Shown here in pieces: positions 10,111 to 20,215 of a stretch of 38,950 nt of DNA (the stretch's first letter is position 1; each line of letters opens with the position of its first letter). The stretch is taken from positions 1 through 38,950 of the forward strand of contig JAHNUO010000090.1 of NCBI GenBank assembly GCA_019787685.1. Reading direction: 5' to 3'. The notes beneath the pieces were generated by a model that was given only the letters and a program-made list of their open reading frames with translations, was not told the DNA's origin and searched no databases. This DNA is from Chiua virens (taxonomy: Eukaryota; Basidiomycota; Agaricomycetes; Boletales; Boletaceae). The translations under genes and the position numbers were made by a program.

Positions 10111-11397
10111 CAATCCGTTTCCCTCTCTCTCAATTTTACACTAATGCATGCGTCTTGTCATTTCAGTTTATGCTTCAGCCGTCTCTGCCCACATCAGGTT
10201 TATTCGATGACCCAGCCGACATGGTTTGGTCACATTTACCCTTCAACCCGGGAATCTGACCATTTCTTTTTTTTCACTATCATTGAGATGCCCTCACCCT
10301 TTCTCCACAGCATTATCTGGATGACCGGGAGGTCATCAGATATGGCCTACCCAGTGGGGAGGGGTCTACAAGACCGCCTCAGTTTCTACATGCAACTTTT
10401 CGCGTTTTCACAATTTCAGTCATTGAAATCATTCTTTTGATATCCATTTCATCTCTGTTTTGTCCCCGGTATTCATCCGGCAGATCTCTATCTCACCCCG
10501 GGTTTAGTCCAGTGATCGATCATTACTCATCGAACAAGAAACCATTGCAGAAAAGAAAGAAGTAAAAACCAACACACAATTGTATAGTCCATTCATTTCT
10601 TCTACCACTCAATTCACTACTTCGTTATTGCAACCATCTAGAATTCGTGCCTTCATCTGCTATGTACCACTTCTGCTCTTCGAACGCGCATAGGCACAAC
10701 GCACTTTATCCGGTCATATCCGGATCGTTTCTGGACGTTTTAGGTATCATGAAAGGGCATCCATTGCAGGTATAGACATGAAAGATGTACGATGAAGACA
10801 AGCTGAGCCGGACACTCGCCAATTGGTTTCATTTTGTTTTTCTCTTTCTTATCATCTCTTTCACGTTCAACCATGCAGTTCTTTTCTTCGTATTCGGATC
10901 ACACAGCAAGCAGCGGATAGCAAACTCGGCCGACCGGATCACATTGGATCACACCGGACACATGCGGACAAGCAGAATTCATGCAGGACGATCGACACAT
11001 ACCAGAGATGCTATCACTGCGATGAACACGAAACCATCACACACACTTTGCATCGCAGATTACGGCCATCCTTCATCCATCATGCCTTCATGCGCGAGAC
11101 CATAGACAACAGACACACAGAAAAGCCACGCATCACACTGTCGCGATCACTATCCAATCCTGTCATTTGCGGATCATCGTCACTGTGCAGCCATCATCAC
11201 TCTTGTCATCTCTGTCGTCATCTCTCTCATCACTCTCATCACTCTCATTGCCATCACCATCTCTGTCGATGTATCTGTCACCCTTGCGTATCCGGACCCA
11301 TCCGCTGCCATCTGCAACTGTCACGTTGAACCACCAATCGCATCCCCATACACATCGGGCTGACTGGGGACAGTCAGCATCTAAAGTCCCCATCGGG
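10111..11397 (+). other. Internal region of the element without a recognised gene
   Basis: Inside the LTR element between the repeated block and the 3' LTR. Short ORFs occur but none matches pol functions. Just before the 3' LTR is a perfect small inverted repeat (CTGACT GGGGAC AGTCAG, from about 11360), whose purine loop could be what remains of a polypurine tract. Confidence 0.45.
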
Positions 11398-11997
11398 TGT
11401 AGGGAATAGGTATTCCCTGTGCTCGCATAGCACGTTTCCGCACCCTGTTGTCACCCGATCCCGATCCTGATCTGTCTCATCCGGATTGCTGTATCCGCGC
11501 CCGTTTTGCCTCGGACTCTTTTATTTATTTTTGATGCTCCTTATTCGTACTTAGCATTGGCTAGACCATGTCACACAGCCCTTGCAGGGACATTCGGGTG
11601 CCTCTCGAACTTTATACCATACGAAAACCTTCTTTTTTTATTATTATCCTTACTTAGGACAAGTCTGAGGGTATTCCCGAGGACTATAAATTCACTGTAT
11701 TGACAAAATACAGTAGCTTTGCCCGTGTGCATCTGTCTCACATCGTTTTCGGTCGACATTCATTTTCTCTCGCTCTCCTTGTATTTTCTCAATCCGGATC
11801 GGACTGCCGTGTCCGCTTTTCTATCCGTTTTAATCTGGATTCGCCCCGGATTCATCTTGGACTACTCAAAAACCATTATTCGTCATTCACCAACTCAGTG
11901 TTGTCCCTGGGTCGAACGGAATCGCATTCCTTCACCCTCTTTCTATTTCTTTCAATCCCCCTGAGTATTGCACTACAGCCGGGATATATTACCTTCA
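11398..11997 (+). repeat. 3' LTR of the gag-only element
   Basis: Matches the 5' LTR except for 8 CpG transitions, a 13-bp deletion after GATCTGTCT near 11478, and one base fewer in a T/A run and in a T run. It carries the same terminal palindrome (11402-11417), TATA box (11685-11690) and hairpin (11694-11714). It is followed by the ACGT target duplication. Confidence 0.92.
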
Positions 11998-12001
11998 ACG
12001 T

Positions 12002-12610
12002 CAAGTATTCATACTGGGTCATAAATACAAGATGCTCCTTCACAGCCCTACCTGCTAAGCTCATCATGCCACCAAAGGTCACACCCATCTCACCGTTTTA
12101 CAACAAAAATTCTAACCCCCCTGCCTTGTCCTCATTGCTGACTGACTGTTATGATTCTTTCTTTTTCTCATTTATACTACTTCACTATGCTTGATTACTA
12201 GGTATCTCCCTATATTCATCCATACTTCATTCCTCTTGCTTAGTCAACCCACATCAGCGTAACCTAATCACTTACTCTCTTCTCTTAGTCATCTTCACTT
12301 CATCATCACCCACTGCCTTCACATCATACAACTTCCTTTGACCAATTGTGTCTATTCTGCTCTTCTTGGTTACCCACTTTGTCCGTTGGTCCATGTACCT
12401 ATCCCTATGTATAAATACCTCATCAAGATACTCCTGTACATTAGTCTTGATCTCCACAATCTAGCTAAGTACCTCACCTCTACTTGGACTCCCTGAGTCA
12501 ACCCTCGAAACCTCAGTCCCAAGAGTATAGATTCTCAACTGGACAACTTAGGAAACTTCCTGAGTCTTCACTCATCTCGTTGGTAGCCACTCACTAACCA
12601 ACAACCCTCT
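12002..12610. other. No gene recognised
   Basis: Pyrimidine-rich sequence with only short ORFs and no similarity to anything else in the window. It is the original target region to the right of the LTR element insertion. Confidence 0.4.
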
Positions 12611-12722
12611 TGAAACTCTTCAGCGCACCGCATACCAAGTGGTGGTTGTTTGAGTTATCATAGCCACTTGATACTTAGCGCTTTTGTGGCTACACTAGGT
12701 CCTACCCAGAACTATTGTAACA
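12611..12722 (-). repeat. Short dispersed repeat, copy 2
   Basis: 112 bp matching 4322-4437. Read on the minus strand it starts TGTTACAATAG and ends AGAGTTTCA, so it has LTR-like TG...CA ends. No direct repeat flanks it. Confidence 0.55.
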
Positions 12723-12803
12723 CCAACCAGCTGGAACTGTTGGCAATACCTATCACTCCCCAGCCTCCTGTCTGATGAAGTACTCTCAAAGAACAAGAAC
12801 ATC

Positions 12804-13408
12804 ATGCACTTCCCTGTCAATGACCCACCCATGTGCTCAAAGACAGGACAAGAATGTGCTACCCAGTTGCCTTACCCCTCTGTGCAACCTCATCAGCAAT
12901 CTCAGACTCATGCTAGGTCTTGTGGCCATGCAGCCTCAGAATCCCTGTCTAAAAACTCATCTTTGTCTTCCCTTTCAGATTCTGCTTCAGATACTAGTGA
13001 GTCCACATCAAGCGTGCTCTTAGAGCAATTAAAGATTCCAAAGCCTTCCAGTAAGCCTGGATGACCTGGAAGAGGCAGGTACAACCTAGAGAGTACTGGT
13101 GGCTGGAATTACAAGGTCTTCTCTAGTTCAAGGTACAACCATCAAGATCTCGAGCATTTTACAGCCTTATGTATCTTCAATAGACTGTCTCATACAGACT
13201 CATTGACCAACATCTTGATGTAACAAAGTATGCCTCCGCCCAGAACCCTGCACAACTGAAGATTGTCCATGATTAGGTTCACACTGTGACCATTTCTCTC
13301 ACAATACACACCTAATCTATCCCATCTTAGGCAACAGAGGCATTTCCTGACCTTGACAACTATTCTAACTGTTGGCCAGTAACTGACCTCATTATGATGC
13401 ACCTCAAG
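12804..13408 (+). pseudogene. Decayed basidiomycete hypothetical protein (transposon-associated family?)
   Basis: The first part (ATG 12804) is a serine-rich leader reaching EQLKIPKPSSKPG, followed by an in-frame TGA where PGRGRYNLE continues in the same frame. An arginine CGA changed to TGA would explain that stop. Further on, one frame shift gives IDQHLDVTKYASAQNPAQLK, an intron is likely at 13277-13330 (GTTCAC...CTTAG, branch-like CTAAT), and the second exon reads FPDLDNYSNCWPVTDLIMMH. The order GRPGRGGYNLE, then HLD.TK, then YENCWPV resembles a family of hypothetical proteins I remember from Rhizoctonia-like genomes, often repeated; that is memory, not a search. The function is unknown. 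At least one stop and one frameshift break it. Confidence 0.5.
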
Positions 13409-13786
13409 TATACTTTGAGCCAGGCTTGAAGGTGAGAGATGGAATTTGTGGCAGGAAAGGCCAGGCAGGCCACAGCTTCAGTAAGAGTCTATATCACCTT
13501 TTGCTCCCTCTGACCCCCACACCCTTACTACAGAAGTGAATGTGATGGCTGGAGCTGGAGTTGGGTCTGTCTGCATTGTGTCTGATCTGTGTATGTTTGT
13601 GTGTGTGATATACAAAATGTTAAGAACATGGTTTGCATTGTTTTTGGTGGGAGCACAAGTATTCAAAGTGTACAGTCCTTGTTGATTATGTAATGTTAAG
13701 GAGCAAGCCATCCGCGTGGTGCACGGCATCACAGTTTGTTCAAGTGTTTGCATCTTTTCCTCCTCCCAGTCAGTGCTTCAGCTAGT
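13409..13786. other. Intergenic; presumed promoter side of the Zn2Cys6 gene
   Basis: No coding sequence supported. No clear TATA box is seen close to the ATG at 13787, but a pyrimidine-rich stretch (TCTTTTCCTCCTCCC) lies about 30 bases upstream, as is common before fungal start codons. Confidence 0.4.
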
Positions 13787-14172
13787 ATGAGCTCCCTTCA
13801 CCAGCCTCCTCATCAATATCCCCCATCAGATACTTGCTCAGATCACTACCATTCCTGGCCGTCCAAGTCTTTTTCTTTGCCCTTGTATAAGAAGCCTGCT
13901 TTAGCTTGTTTGTTCTGTCGAGAGAGGAAGATTGCTTGTGACCCGCTGCAGCCATTGGCAGAAAACCAGAACAGGACATGTGTGTGAGTAGCAGATTCAA
14001 TGGATCTGAGACACAATTTTTGCCAAGTCGTACTTACTCCTGACCCTTTTTTCAGCCAATGTGCCAACGGCACCTGAAATGCAAATATCCTTGCAAGTCC
14101 AAACGAAGGACAAAGGTGCCAACCATCAATTCTGAATCTCTTTCAGGGCCAGTGAGTCTAGAATCCAGATAA
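13787..14172 (+). CDS. Short Zn2Cys6 (Gal4-type) DNA-binding protein
   Basis: Two exons, 13787-13981 and 14056-14172, joined across a 74-nt intron (GTGTGA...TTTTTTCAG) in phase 0, give about 103 residues. The binuclear zinc cluster spans the junction: CLFCRERKIAC in exon 1 and CQRRHLKC in exon 2 (with the PMC before it), i.e. C-X2-C-X6-C-X13-C-X2-C-X6-C, followed by the basic KSKRRTK. Such proteins bind CGG-type half sites in promoters in the nucleus. The start was chosen at MSSLHQPP because an upstream in-frame ATG gives only a hydrophobic leader. The protein ends about 20 residues after the cluster, with no dimerisation coiled coil or fungal transcription-factor domain, so it could bind DNA without activating, or it may be truncated by a frameshift near the end. 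Confidence 0.7.
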
Positions 14173-14743
14173 CTCTGAGTCAGTCCAGTTAAGCCAGAAA
14201 CGATCAGATCTCTAAGACTTAGGCAAGCGAGACTTTGTGAGCCTCATTGGCATACAATTATGTCCTGTACTGCTGCCATATATCTAGCAATCCTCCTTAG
14301 ATTAGCTTTGACCTTCTCATAACAATACAGTGTGCTAAATGGTGTTGTTTTGTCATGGATTGTCAGCCCACAGTCACTTCCTCTGAGTCCCACTCGTGCC
14401 GTTTCATGCACAAAATGTCAACCATCAAAACTTGTACCTTCAAGCTGTTTCCTGCTTTGACAGCCCAAATCGGAAATCATAACTGTTCTCCTTCCAGCAG
14501 CATTGAATGTCATGGACAGAATTTCCTTGAATGGCCTTTGAAGAACAATCACTAACTATGATTCTAGATAACGATCGATAGTAACCCAGGCTTCCCAGGA
14601 AATCAGAGACTGTAGTCCTGGTCATGTACATGTTGTCGGATACTACTACCACTTGTGGATTGTGCCTTGGATGACAAGACCAAGTATGGGACTAGTACCT
14701 GCGTTCAAACAATGGGTGCTCATTCATCACCACACATATCCTT
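14173..14743. other. No gene recognised
   Basis: Short ORFs on both strands only, with no motif or convincing splice structure. Some may be a lost continuation of the Zn2Cys6 gene, but nothing resembling a transcription-factor middle domain is readable. Confidence 0.35.
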
Positions 14744-16101
14744 GTGGATGTCATTCCTTGCGGGTATATCCATGCAGTAGACCGTCGTCAACACCATACC
14801 GGGAGACTCCATACCAGACCACAGTGTGCAACCTGCTTGATGACCAACTTGAACCTGCCACCAGCTGCAACTAGAATCCCATGGAGAAATATCGAAAGAG
14901 TTGGTACTACAAACGGTCCTGTTCATTGCTGTACTATCCACATTCAAACAAGCAGCATCGTGAAAGCTTCGGATTTAGTCACATCCAACTCACCCCTTAC
15001 TGGTTACCCATTGAAATGTTCTGCTGTGGTTCGTGCACCCTCCACTTCTCACCCATTAATTCTCAGATACGTCCTACACCTCCGGACAGCACACGACATC
15101 TACGAATACCTCATAATCGATTCGGCACCCCTACAACACTATGAGACAGCACAAGCAGCCCCCGATGCAGCGAATAAGTGCGAAATGTCGAAAATGGAGT
15201 CGAAAATTCCACATATGGAGAATGGTGAGGAAGCCGAGAGAGCTGAGAGCGTCGCAAGCCCGAACGCAGGCACGGAAATTGATGGGAAGGTTGATGAAAT
15301 GGATGCAGGTGCGCAGAACAAGGTGGAGACCACCAAAAAGCCCCTAACGACGTCGATCAAGGGAGAGATGTCGAGCGTAATGATGCATGGGCGATCAACG
15401 ATGGCCGACGACAGAGATGATGAAAGTCAACAGGGCCCCAAACCCAGCGTGAGTCGCAACGGACGATCCCCAGAGCTCCAAGCTTGAGGAGAGACGGAAG
15501 TCAGCGACCTACGGAGCTCAGGACAGCAAACCCGAAGCAGACGCGTCGCAACCATCGGGATGTGTTGGGAGTGCTAGGAACAAGCAAATAGAGCTGCCGG
15601 AAGTAATAGAATGTGTCAGGGAACGGTCGAAGGAGAATAAGGAAGAGAACTCGCCTAGAGCGATCTCATGCAACCCAGACGACCTAGGCGACGAACCAGT
15701 TGTAGGAGAGGCTTACCCACGTCCTATGGAACGCTCTAGGAGTGATGGAGACGAGCGGTTCAAGAGCACGAAGCTGCTATGTCGTTATAAGCAACCTGGA
15801 GGAGGAGAAGGCGAGCAAGACTTACCAAAACTGACTCCAGGCGATTCAAGCGAAACGGCCGCAGGAGACATCGACCATGGTACCCTGGAATGTCATAGAG
15901 GCAATGGGAACAGGAGTGTCAAAGAAACGAGATCGATCTGTTGAGAGAACAAGCTAGGAGCAGGGAAGGCGAACAGGCCGATCCAGACGAAACGAACGAC
16001 CTGGACAACAAAGCGGCTACATCAGACGACTTCCCCACTTACCTAGACTGTCCCCAAAGCGACAGAATCGAGCGCTTCGTCAAAATGAAGGCGCAATGTT
16101 G
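14744..16101 (+). CDS. Charged low-complexity hypothetical protein, frameshifted
   Basis: A 247-residue ORF (14744-15487) changes halfway from ordinary sequence to a Glu/Lys/Ser/Asp-rich segment with NGEEAERAESVA and ADDRDDESQQ. The same composition continues in another frame from about 15470 (EERRKSATYG, VRERSKENKEEN, GEGEQDLPKLT) to 15944 and in a third frame (REQARSREGEQADPDE) to a stop at 16101. The consistent charged character across the three frames suggests one gene of about 450 residues with two shifts. No domain is recognised; the second half is probably disordered. The start is uncertain: the first 100 residues could be non-coding. Confidence 0.35.
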
Positions 16102-17868
16102 AGAGAGAAGTCCGGGAGAGCAGGAGATGATCCAATCGACTTCGGGAGACGCTGAAGGCAAAGAGCAGTGTCTAAATGCTTCGAGATGAGTCGGATACGA
16201 TGGGAGAGGTCCCTAGAAGGATGGTACAACGAGTGGCGCACGCTACGACTCACTACGAGTCAAAACGCGACAACTAGCTAAGCCAGATCAGTCTGAATGG
16301 AATAAAGACAAACTTGAAATCACAAAAGCGCACGCACATAGGCCATCCAAACCGCCAAACCATCATCCCAGACACACTCTCAACCTCCCGAACCCACTGC
16401 ATCAACGAGGAAAGCTCAAAACATGATCTAGAATCAGCAGAGCAAGAGTGAGCAAAGACACTCGCGTGAATCGGTCTAATCGGACACACCAGATGTGTCG
16501 TATGTTTGCATAGTGTGTGCCCACATAAGCAGAATTTCGTTTCATCCCACGCTCCGAATGATACACGAAGATGTGATTAGACAAGCCATTCTAATCTCTC
16601 CCGATGGCTGAACGACTCCTGCGTACCTCCTTGGAGTCTCTGCTTCCTCACCCACTCCCATACGTACTACCCATTCTGACCTCCACTCACCCCCCGCCTT
16701 CGCTCCGTACGACACCCGGTACAGCATCTTCGTAAATTTCTCGATCTAAGTCTTCGTTCCACTCACAAGCCACGCGTCGCAGGGTGCCTCAAGCCGCATC
16801 ACTGTGACATCACTCCTCCACCATAGGATATAACAATGACCCGCTCTCCACACTCGCTACACTTTGGCCAATGTGAGTCTATCCGCTCATGATCTTCCCA
16901 TCTTGTCCTGCCAAGTTCGTGCCATGTCAATGATTGATACCTCTAAGGAAGCTGCCAATTCTCCAAGTCAACTGGACCAGTGGTATGTGATGACAGTGGT
17001 CCAAGAAACCTCGTTGATGTGGCCACATCTGATGTTCATGGCGTGCAGGCACAATACGTGAGTCCATCACTGTTGGATAACAATTGGGTAACCTGAACTG
17101 CAGTGCTGTGATGAAACTACATCCGATTGACTTATCAAACTTAGCAATACCTTGCAACTGCGGATAGGTCTCACATTGGCGCGATCAAGTTTCCCGATCC
17201 TCAGTTGCCCTCCACTCCTGCAAGCACGATACATGGAGCTGTGCATCTACAAGGTGCAGGATGCAGAGATGCTTCATCGTACAAAAACAGAGGGTATGTA
17301 TACCTGGAGTGCAGTGTTAATTGCTTGGCTGGCCACCTCACTCTGGCGCACACATCTAGACTTTTTGGTCAACACGTCGGGAGTTCGCATTCCACTTCCC
17401 GACTGCACAGCTACTAGGTAGGTGCTTTCTTGGTAGCACCTTAAATTGCAGGTATTGTAACCTTCATGCCGACTACCCAAGATGTATGTGTATGCTGCTT
17501 GAGTCTGTGCACTAAAGGTCGTTCAAGTTCAACGCCAACTGTTAGTCTAATACAAGATCAAAGTTTGCCACACAAAATATTCAGGCACCAGTGAGGAACC
17601 ACGAGTTGTGCACCAACCAGTCCAGGTCCCTGAATCTGGGCAATACCTCTGGTGTTGTGATTGGAAAGACTTACGAAAGTTTTAGTGGCTTCCGATCCCC
17701 ATAAGGCAGAATTCATATTAGCGGTCTTGCCGGGACGGAATGGTCGGTTTACCATGCGAGTCGAGCGATGGGTGCTATCATAATGCTGACTCATGAAAGC
17801 TAGCCCTGCCAGGGAACTCAAGTATAGCGCATTCGACCCAATTCCTTTCAACCAACTATCATACTAGA
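16102..17868 (+). other. Unresolved region with possible exon fragments
   Basis: No recognised gene. Two plus-strand pieces look faintly coding: 16864-17061 (contains QLDQWYVMTVVQETS) and a segment ending near 17417 that reads HGAVHLQGAGCRDASSYKNR in one frame. A donor-like GTAGGTGCT follows at about 17419. They could be upstream exons of the array gene at 17869 or remnants of something else. I cannot connect them. Confidence 0.3.
17558..17851 (-). CDS. Possible small minus-strand gene
   Basis: The ORF starts MKGIGSNALYLSSLAGLAFM and runs 97 residues. A GTAAGT donor follows the KTF segment and a GCCCAG acceptor lies 39 nt on, so a short spliced product is conceivable. Its start codon would be only 18 bases from the start of the plus-strand array gene, leaving no room for two promoters, so at most one of the two starts is likely right. 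No domain recognised. Confidence 0.22.
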   Translation of the reverse strand: MKGIGSNALYLSSLAGLAFMSQHYDSTHRSTRMVNRPFRPGKTANMNSALWGSEATKTFVSLSNHNTRGIAQIQGPGLVGAQLVVPHWCLNILCGKL

Positions 17869-20215
17869 ATGGGATCTATTGAGGAAAAAATTCAGCCGTA
17901 AGTTCCTTGTCTGCCATCTATGCTCTGAATGACTGTGTCGTTATTTTCTTATTTTTATTTCTCATAGCTGGGCCCTGGCTTGCCTTGATGGCGCGCTGAA
18001 TGGCCTGGCAATGGCATCAATGGAGCCTGGATGCCATTTTCAAGTCTGTGCCATTGTCTATGATTCGGCACAACCTGGAGTACATCTGTATGTCCTGCAT
18101 ATGTTCTTCTCTTCGAAGACTTACAGGAATCTTATGATAGAGTTTCTAATAAACCATATGCGTTGCCCCCTTCAGTACTGTCCAATCTGCATAAATTCCT
18201 TAATCTGGAGCTCTTGGGCCACTCAAAGAATTCTGAAGGCAGTGCCCTCCAGACCAAAGAGGACATAGAGGACGAGGGGCTATTGGAGAAGGAAGACGGT
18301 TTAGCAGAACTTGGCCTACAAGAGGAGATAGAAAGGTTGGCAGAAGAAGATCCCGATACTCTGGCTTTAACACAAGGTAAGTTGTATTCTGGATTCTTAG
18401 ACATCACATGGTGTTCCTCATTTAGCTTGTTCTTTTAGAAATCAATATGAGAACCGAACGGTTATTGAAGGGGGCAATGCTAAAGTAGAGTTCGAGGGGG
18501 AGATAGAAGGTAAGTTCCTGCATGCTTGTGTTGAGCCTGTGCTCACTGCCTGCAGAGCGATCAGTCTCTGAGGATGACATGACTTTGGCAACAGGCGGCA
18601 ACCTGACCCAGGTCTTGGAACAAGGTAGGTTCCTGGATGCTTGAGATGAGCCTGCACTCACTACCTGCAGAGCGATCGGTCTTGGAGGATAGCATGACTC
18701 TGGTAACAGACAACAACTTGAACCTGACTCAGCTCTCGGAACGAGGTTGGTTCCTGGACATTTGGGATAAGCCTGTGCTCACTAGTACCTACAGAGCAAT
18801 TGGTATCGGAGGACAACATGACTTTGGTCCCAGGCAACAACCTGACTCAGCTCTCGGAACAAGGTAGGTTCCTGGACACTTGGGATGAACCTGTGCTCAC
18901 TAGTGCCTGCAGAGCGATCGGTCTCAGAGAACAGCACAACTTTGGCCCCAGACAACAACCTGACTCAGCTCTTGGAACGAGTAGGTTCCTGGATGCTCGG
19001 GGTGAGCCTGTACTCATTGCCTGCAGAGCGATCAGTCTTGGAGGACAACATGACTCTGGCAACAGACGATAACCTGACTCAGCTCTCAGAACGAGGTAGG
19101 TTCCTGGACACTTGGGATGAGCTTGCACTCCGAGTCACTAGTACCTACAGAGCGATCGGTCTCGGAGGACGACGTGACTTTGGCCCCAGACAACCTGACT
19201 CAGCTCTTAGAACAAGGTAAGTTCCTGGATGCTTTGGATGAGCCCGCACTCACTGCCTGCAGAGCGATCGATCATGGAGGATGCATGACTCTGGCAACAG
19301 ATAACAACAACCTGACTCAGCTCTGGGAACGAGGTAGGTTCCTGGGCACTTGGGATGAGCCTGCACTCACTAGTACCTGCAGAACGACCAGTCTTGGAGG
19401 ATGATGTGACTTTGGCCCCAGGTAACAACCTGACTCAGCTCTTGGAACGAGGGTAGGTTCCTGGACGCTTGGGATGAACCCATTCTCACCGCATGTAGAT
19501 GAGTTAGTCTCGGTGGACAATTCTTCCCTGGCAGCTGCCGGCGAGACAGCGACTTGGATTCTCAGTGCAGATGAAGGTAAAGCAACAATTGGCGCAATCA
19601 TCCGGGTCCCTGACCAGGTTTACATTGAAGGCTTGCCTAGGGCTGGCGAAGAAAGCAACAACAATACTATGCCAAAAGGTACAGTCGATTATCGGCTCAA
19701 TCTGAGTAATGTTTGAAAGAATAGTAGATGTCACAACATCGATTTTGGGCAAGCCACTGGCAGTTGTTGCGAAACACTCCAGAACCGATGATGAACAGGA
19801 AAATTCTGGACCACAATCCTCTTCGAAACGGCGCAAAACAGGAAATCCTGGATTGTGTCCTCATTCCTAGTGTCTCCCACAAACCTCGAGCTCTGCTCAC
19901 TCAGCCTGAAAATGATGCTACTAGCTTTATCTTTGTTCTCACCGACGAGGAATGCAACCAAGTTCAGAGACCGACCACTATATGTCTCCCTGGTTAATGC
20001 AGACCTCTATATGCGATTCACTTTCAATATTGACCTGACCAAGGTACCTGGTCGTGCCATGCTAGTTGAACAGTTGGCAAATATCGCTGGAAAGTATGTA
20101 AATCTCTCTATTTATTCCTGAGCCAAGCTAAAAATGTGTTTAGATCAGCCAGACAGGTGGGAAGAGCCCAAGTGCAACAGACCATGCTGCAACCCCTGCA
20201 TCTAATTGTCTTATC
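17869..20215 (+). CDS. Spliced gene with a tandem mini-exon array; unknown nuclear-type protein
   Basis: The exon model is phase-consistent: 17869-17897, 17968-18079, 18127-18376, 18426-18509, then eight mini-exons (18556-18624, 18671-18745, 18795-18863, 18913-18980, 19027-19095, 19151-19216, 19263-19333, 19383-19452), 19499-19678, 19728 onward, and 20144 onward after an intron at 20094-20143. The N-terminus reads WALACLDGALNGLAMAS; next comes an acidic helix-like part with EEIERLAEEDPDTLALTQ. The mini-exons give eight 22-25-residue acidic repeats, and then comes a basic SSSKRRKTGNPG that could be a nuclear signal. Mini-exons 4, 7 and 8 are off by one base, and two further shifts fall at about 19870 and 19965. 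One -1 shift near 20215 would join this gene to the OrsD-type protein downstream. No family is recognised for the repeat or the N-terminus. Exon phases support the structure strongly; the role is unknown. Confidence 0.68.
18510..19498 (+). repeat. Exon-intron minisatellite: eight mini-exons with their introns
   Basis: Each unit of about 115-120 bp is one complete exon, starting AGCGATCGGT after CTGCAG and ending TTGGAACAAG, plus one intron that starts GTAGGTTCCTGGA. Exon lengths are 69, 75, 69, 68, 69, 66, 71 and 70 nt. Introns alternate between a 45-46-nt type and a 49-55-nt type that adds an ACTAGT block, and the exons alternate between LATD- and LAPD-type versions. A two-exon unit of about 230 bp therefore seems to have been duplicated. 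Confidence 0.9.

Larger units (their letters stand above)
7600..11997 (+). mobile_element. Full-length non-autonomous LTR retrotransposon, gag only
   Basis: Two LTRs of 615 bp (7600-8214) and 600 bp (11398-11997) enclose 3183 bp, and the whole is flanked by ACGT at 7596-7599 and 11998-12001, a perfect 4-bp target duplication. Two bases after the 5' LTR is a likely primer-binding site, TGGAGCCCACCGCGAGGG (from 8217), complementary to a tRNA 3' end that I cannot assign. The only substantial ORF is gag-like (8483-9523). I find no protease, reverse transcriptase, RNase H or integrase signature in any frame, so the element must depend on enzymes from a relative (LARD-like). A conventional purine tract before the 3' LTR is weak. 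The LTRs differ by 8 substitutions, one 13-bp deletion and two 1-bp homopolymer changes. Confidence 0.9.

Noticed and set aside
10823..11409. 168-codon ORF and overlapping neighbours with His/Ser-rich sequence in the LTR element
   Set aside because: Low-complexity CATCAC/CTCATC repeats; no pol motif and no similarity to Gag or other retroelement proteins.
18422..19601. Minus-strand ORFs across the mini-exon array
   Set aside because: They read through plus-strand splice sites, repeat with the array and have no independent support.
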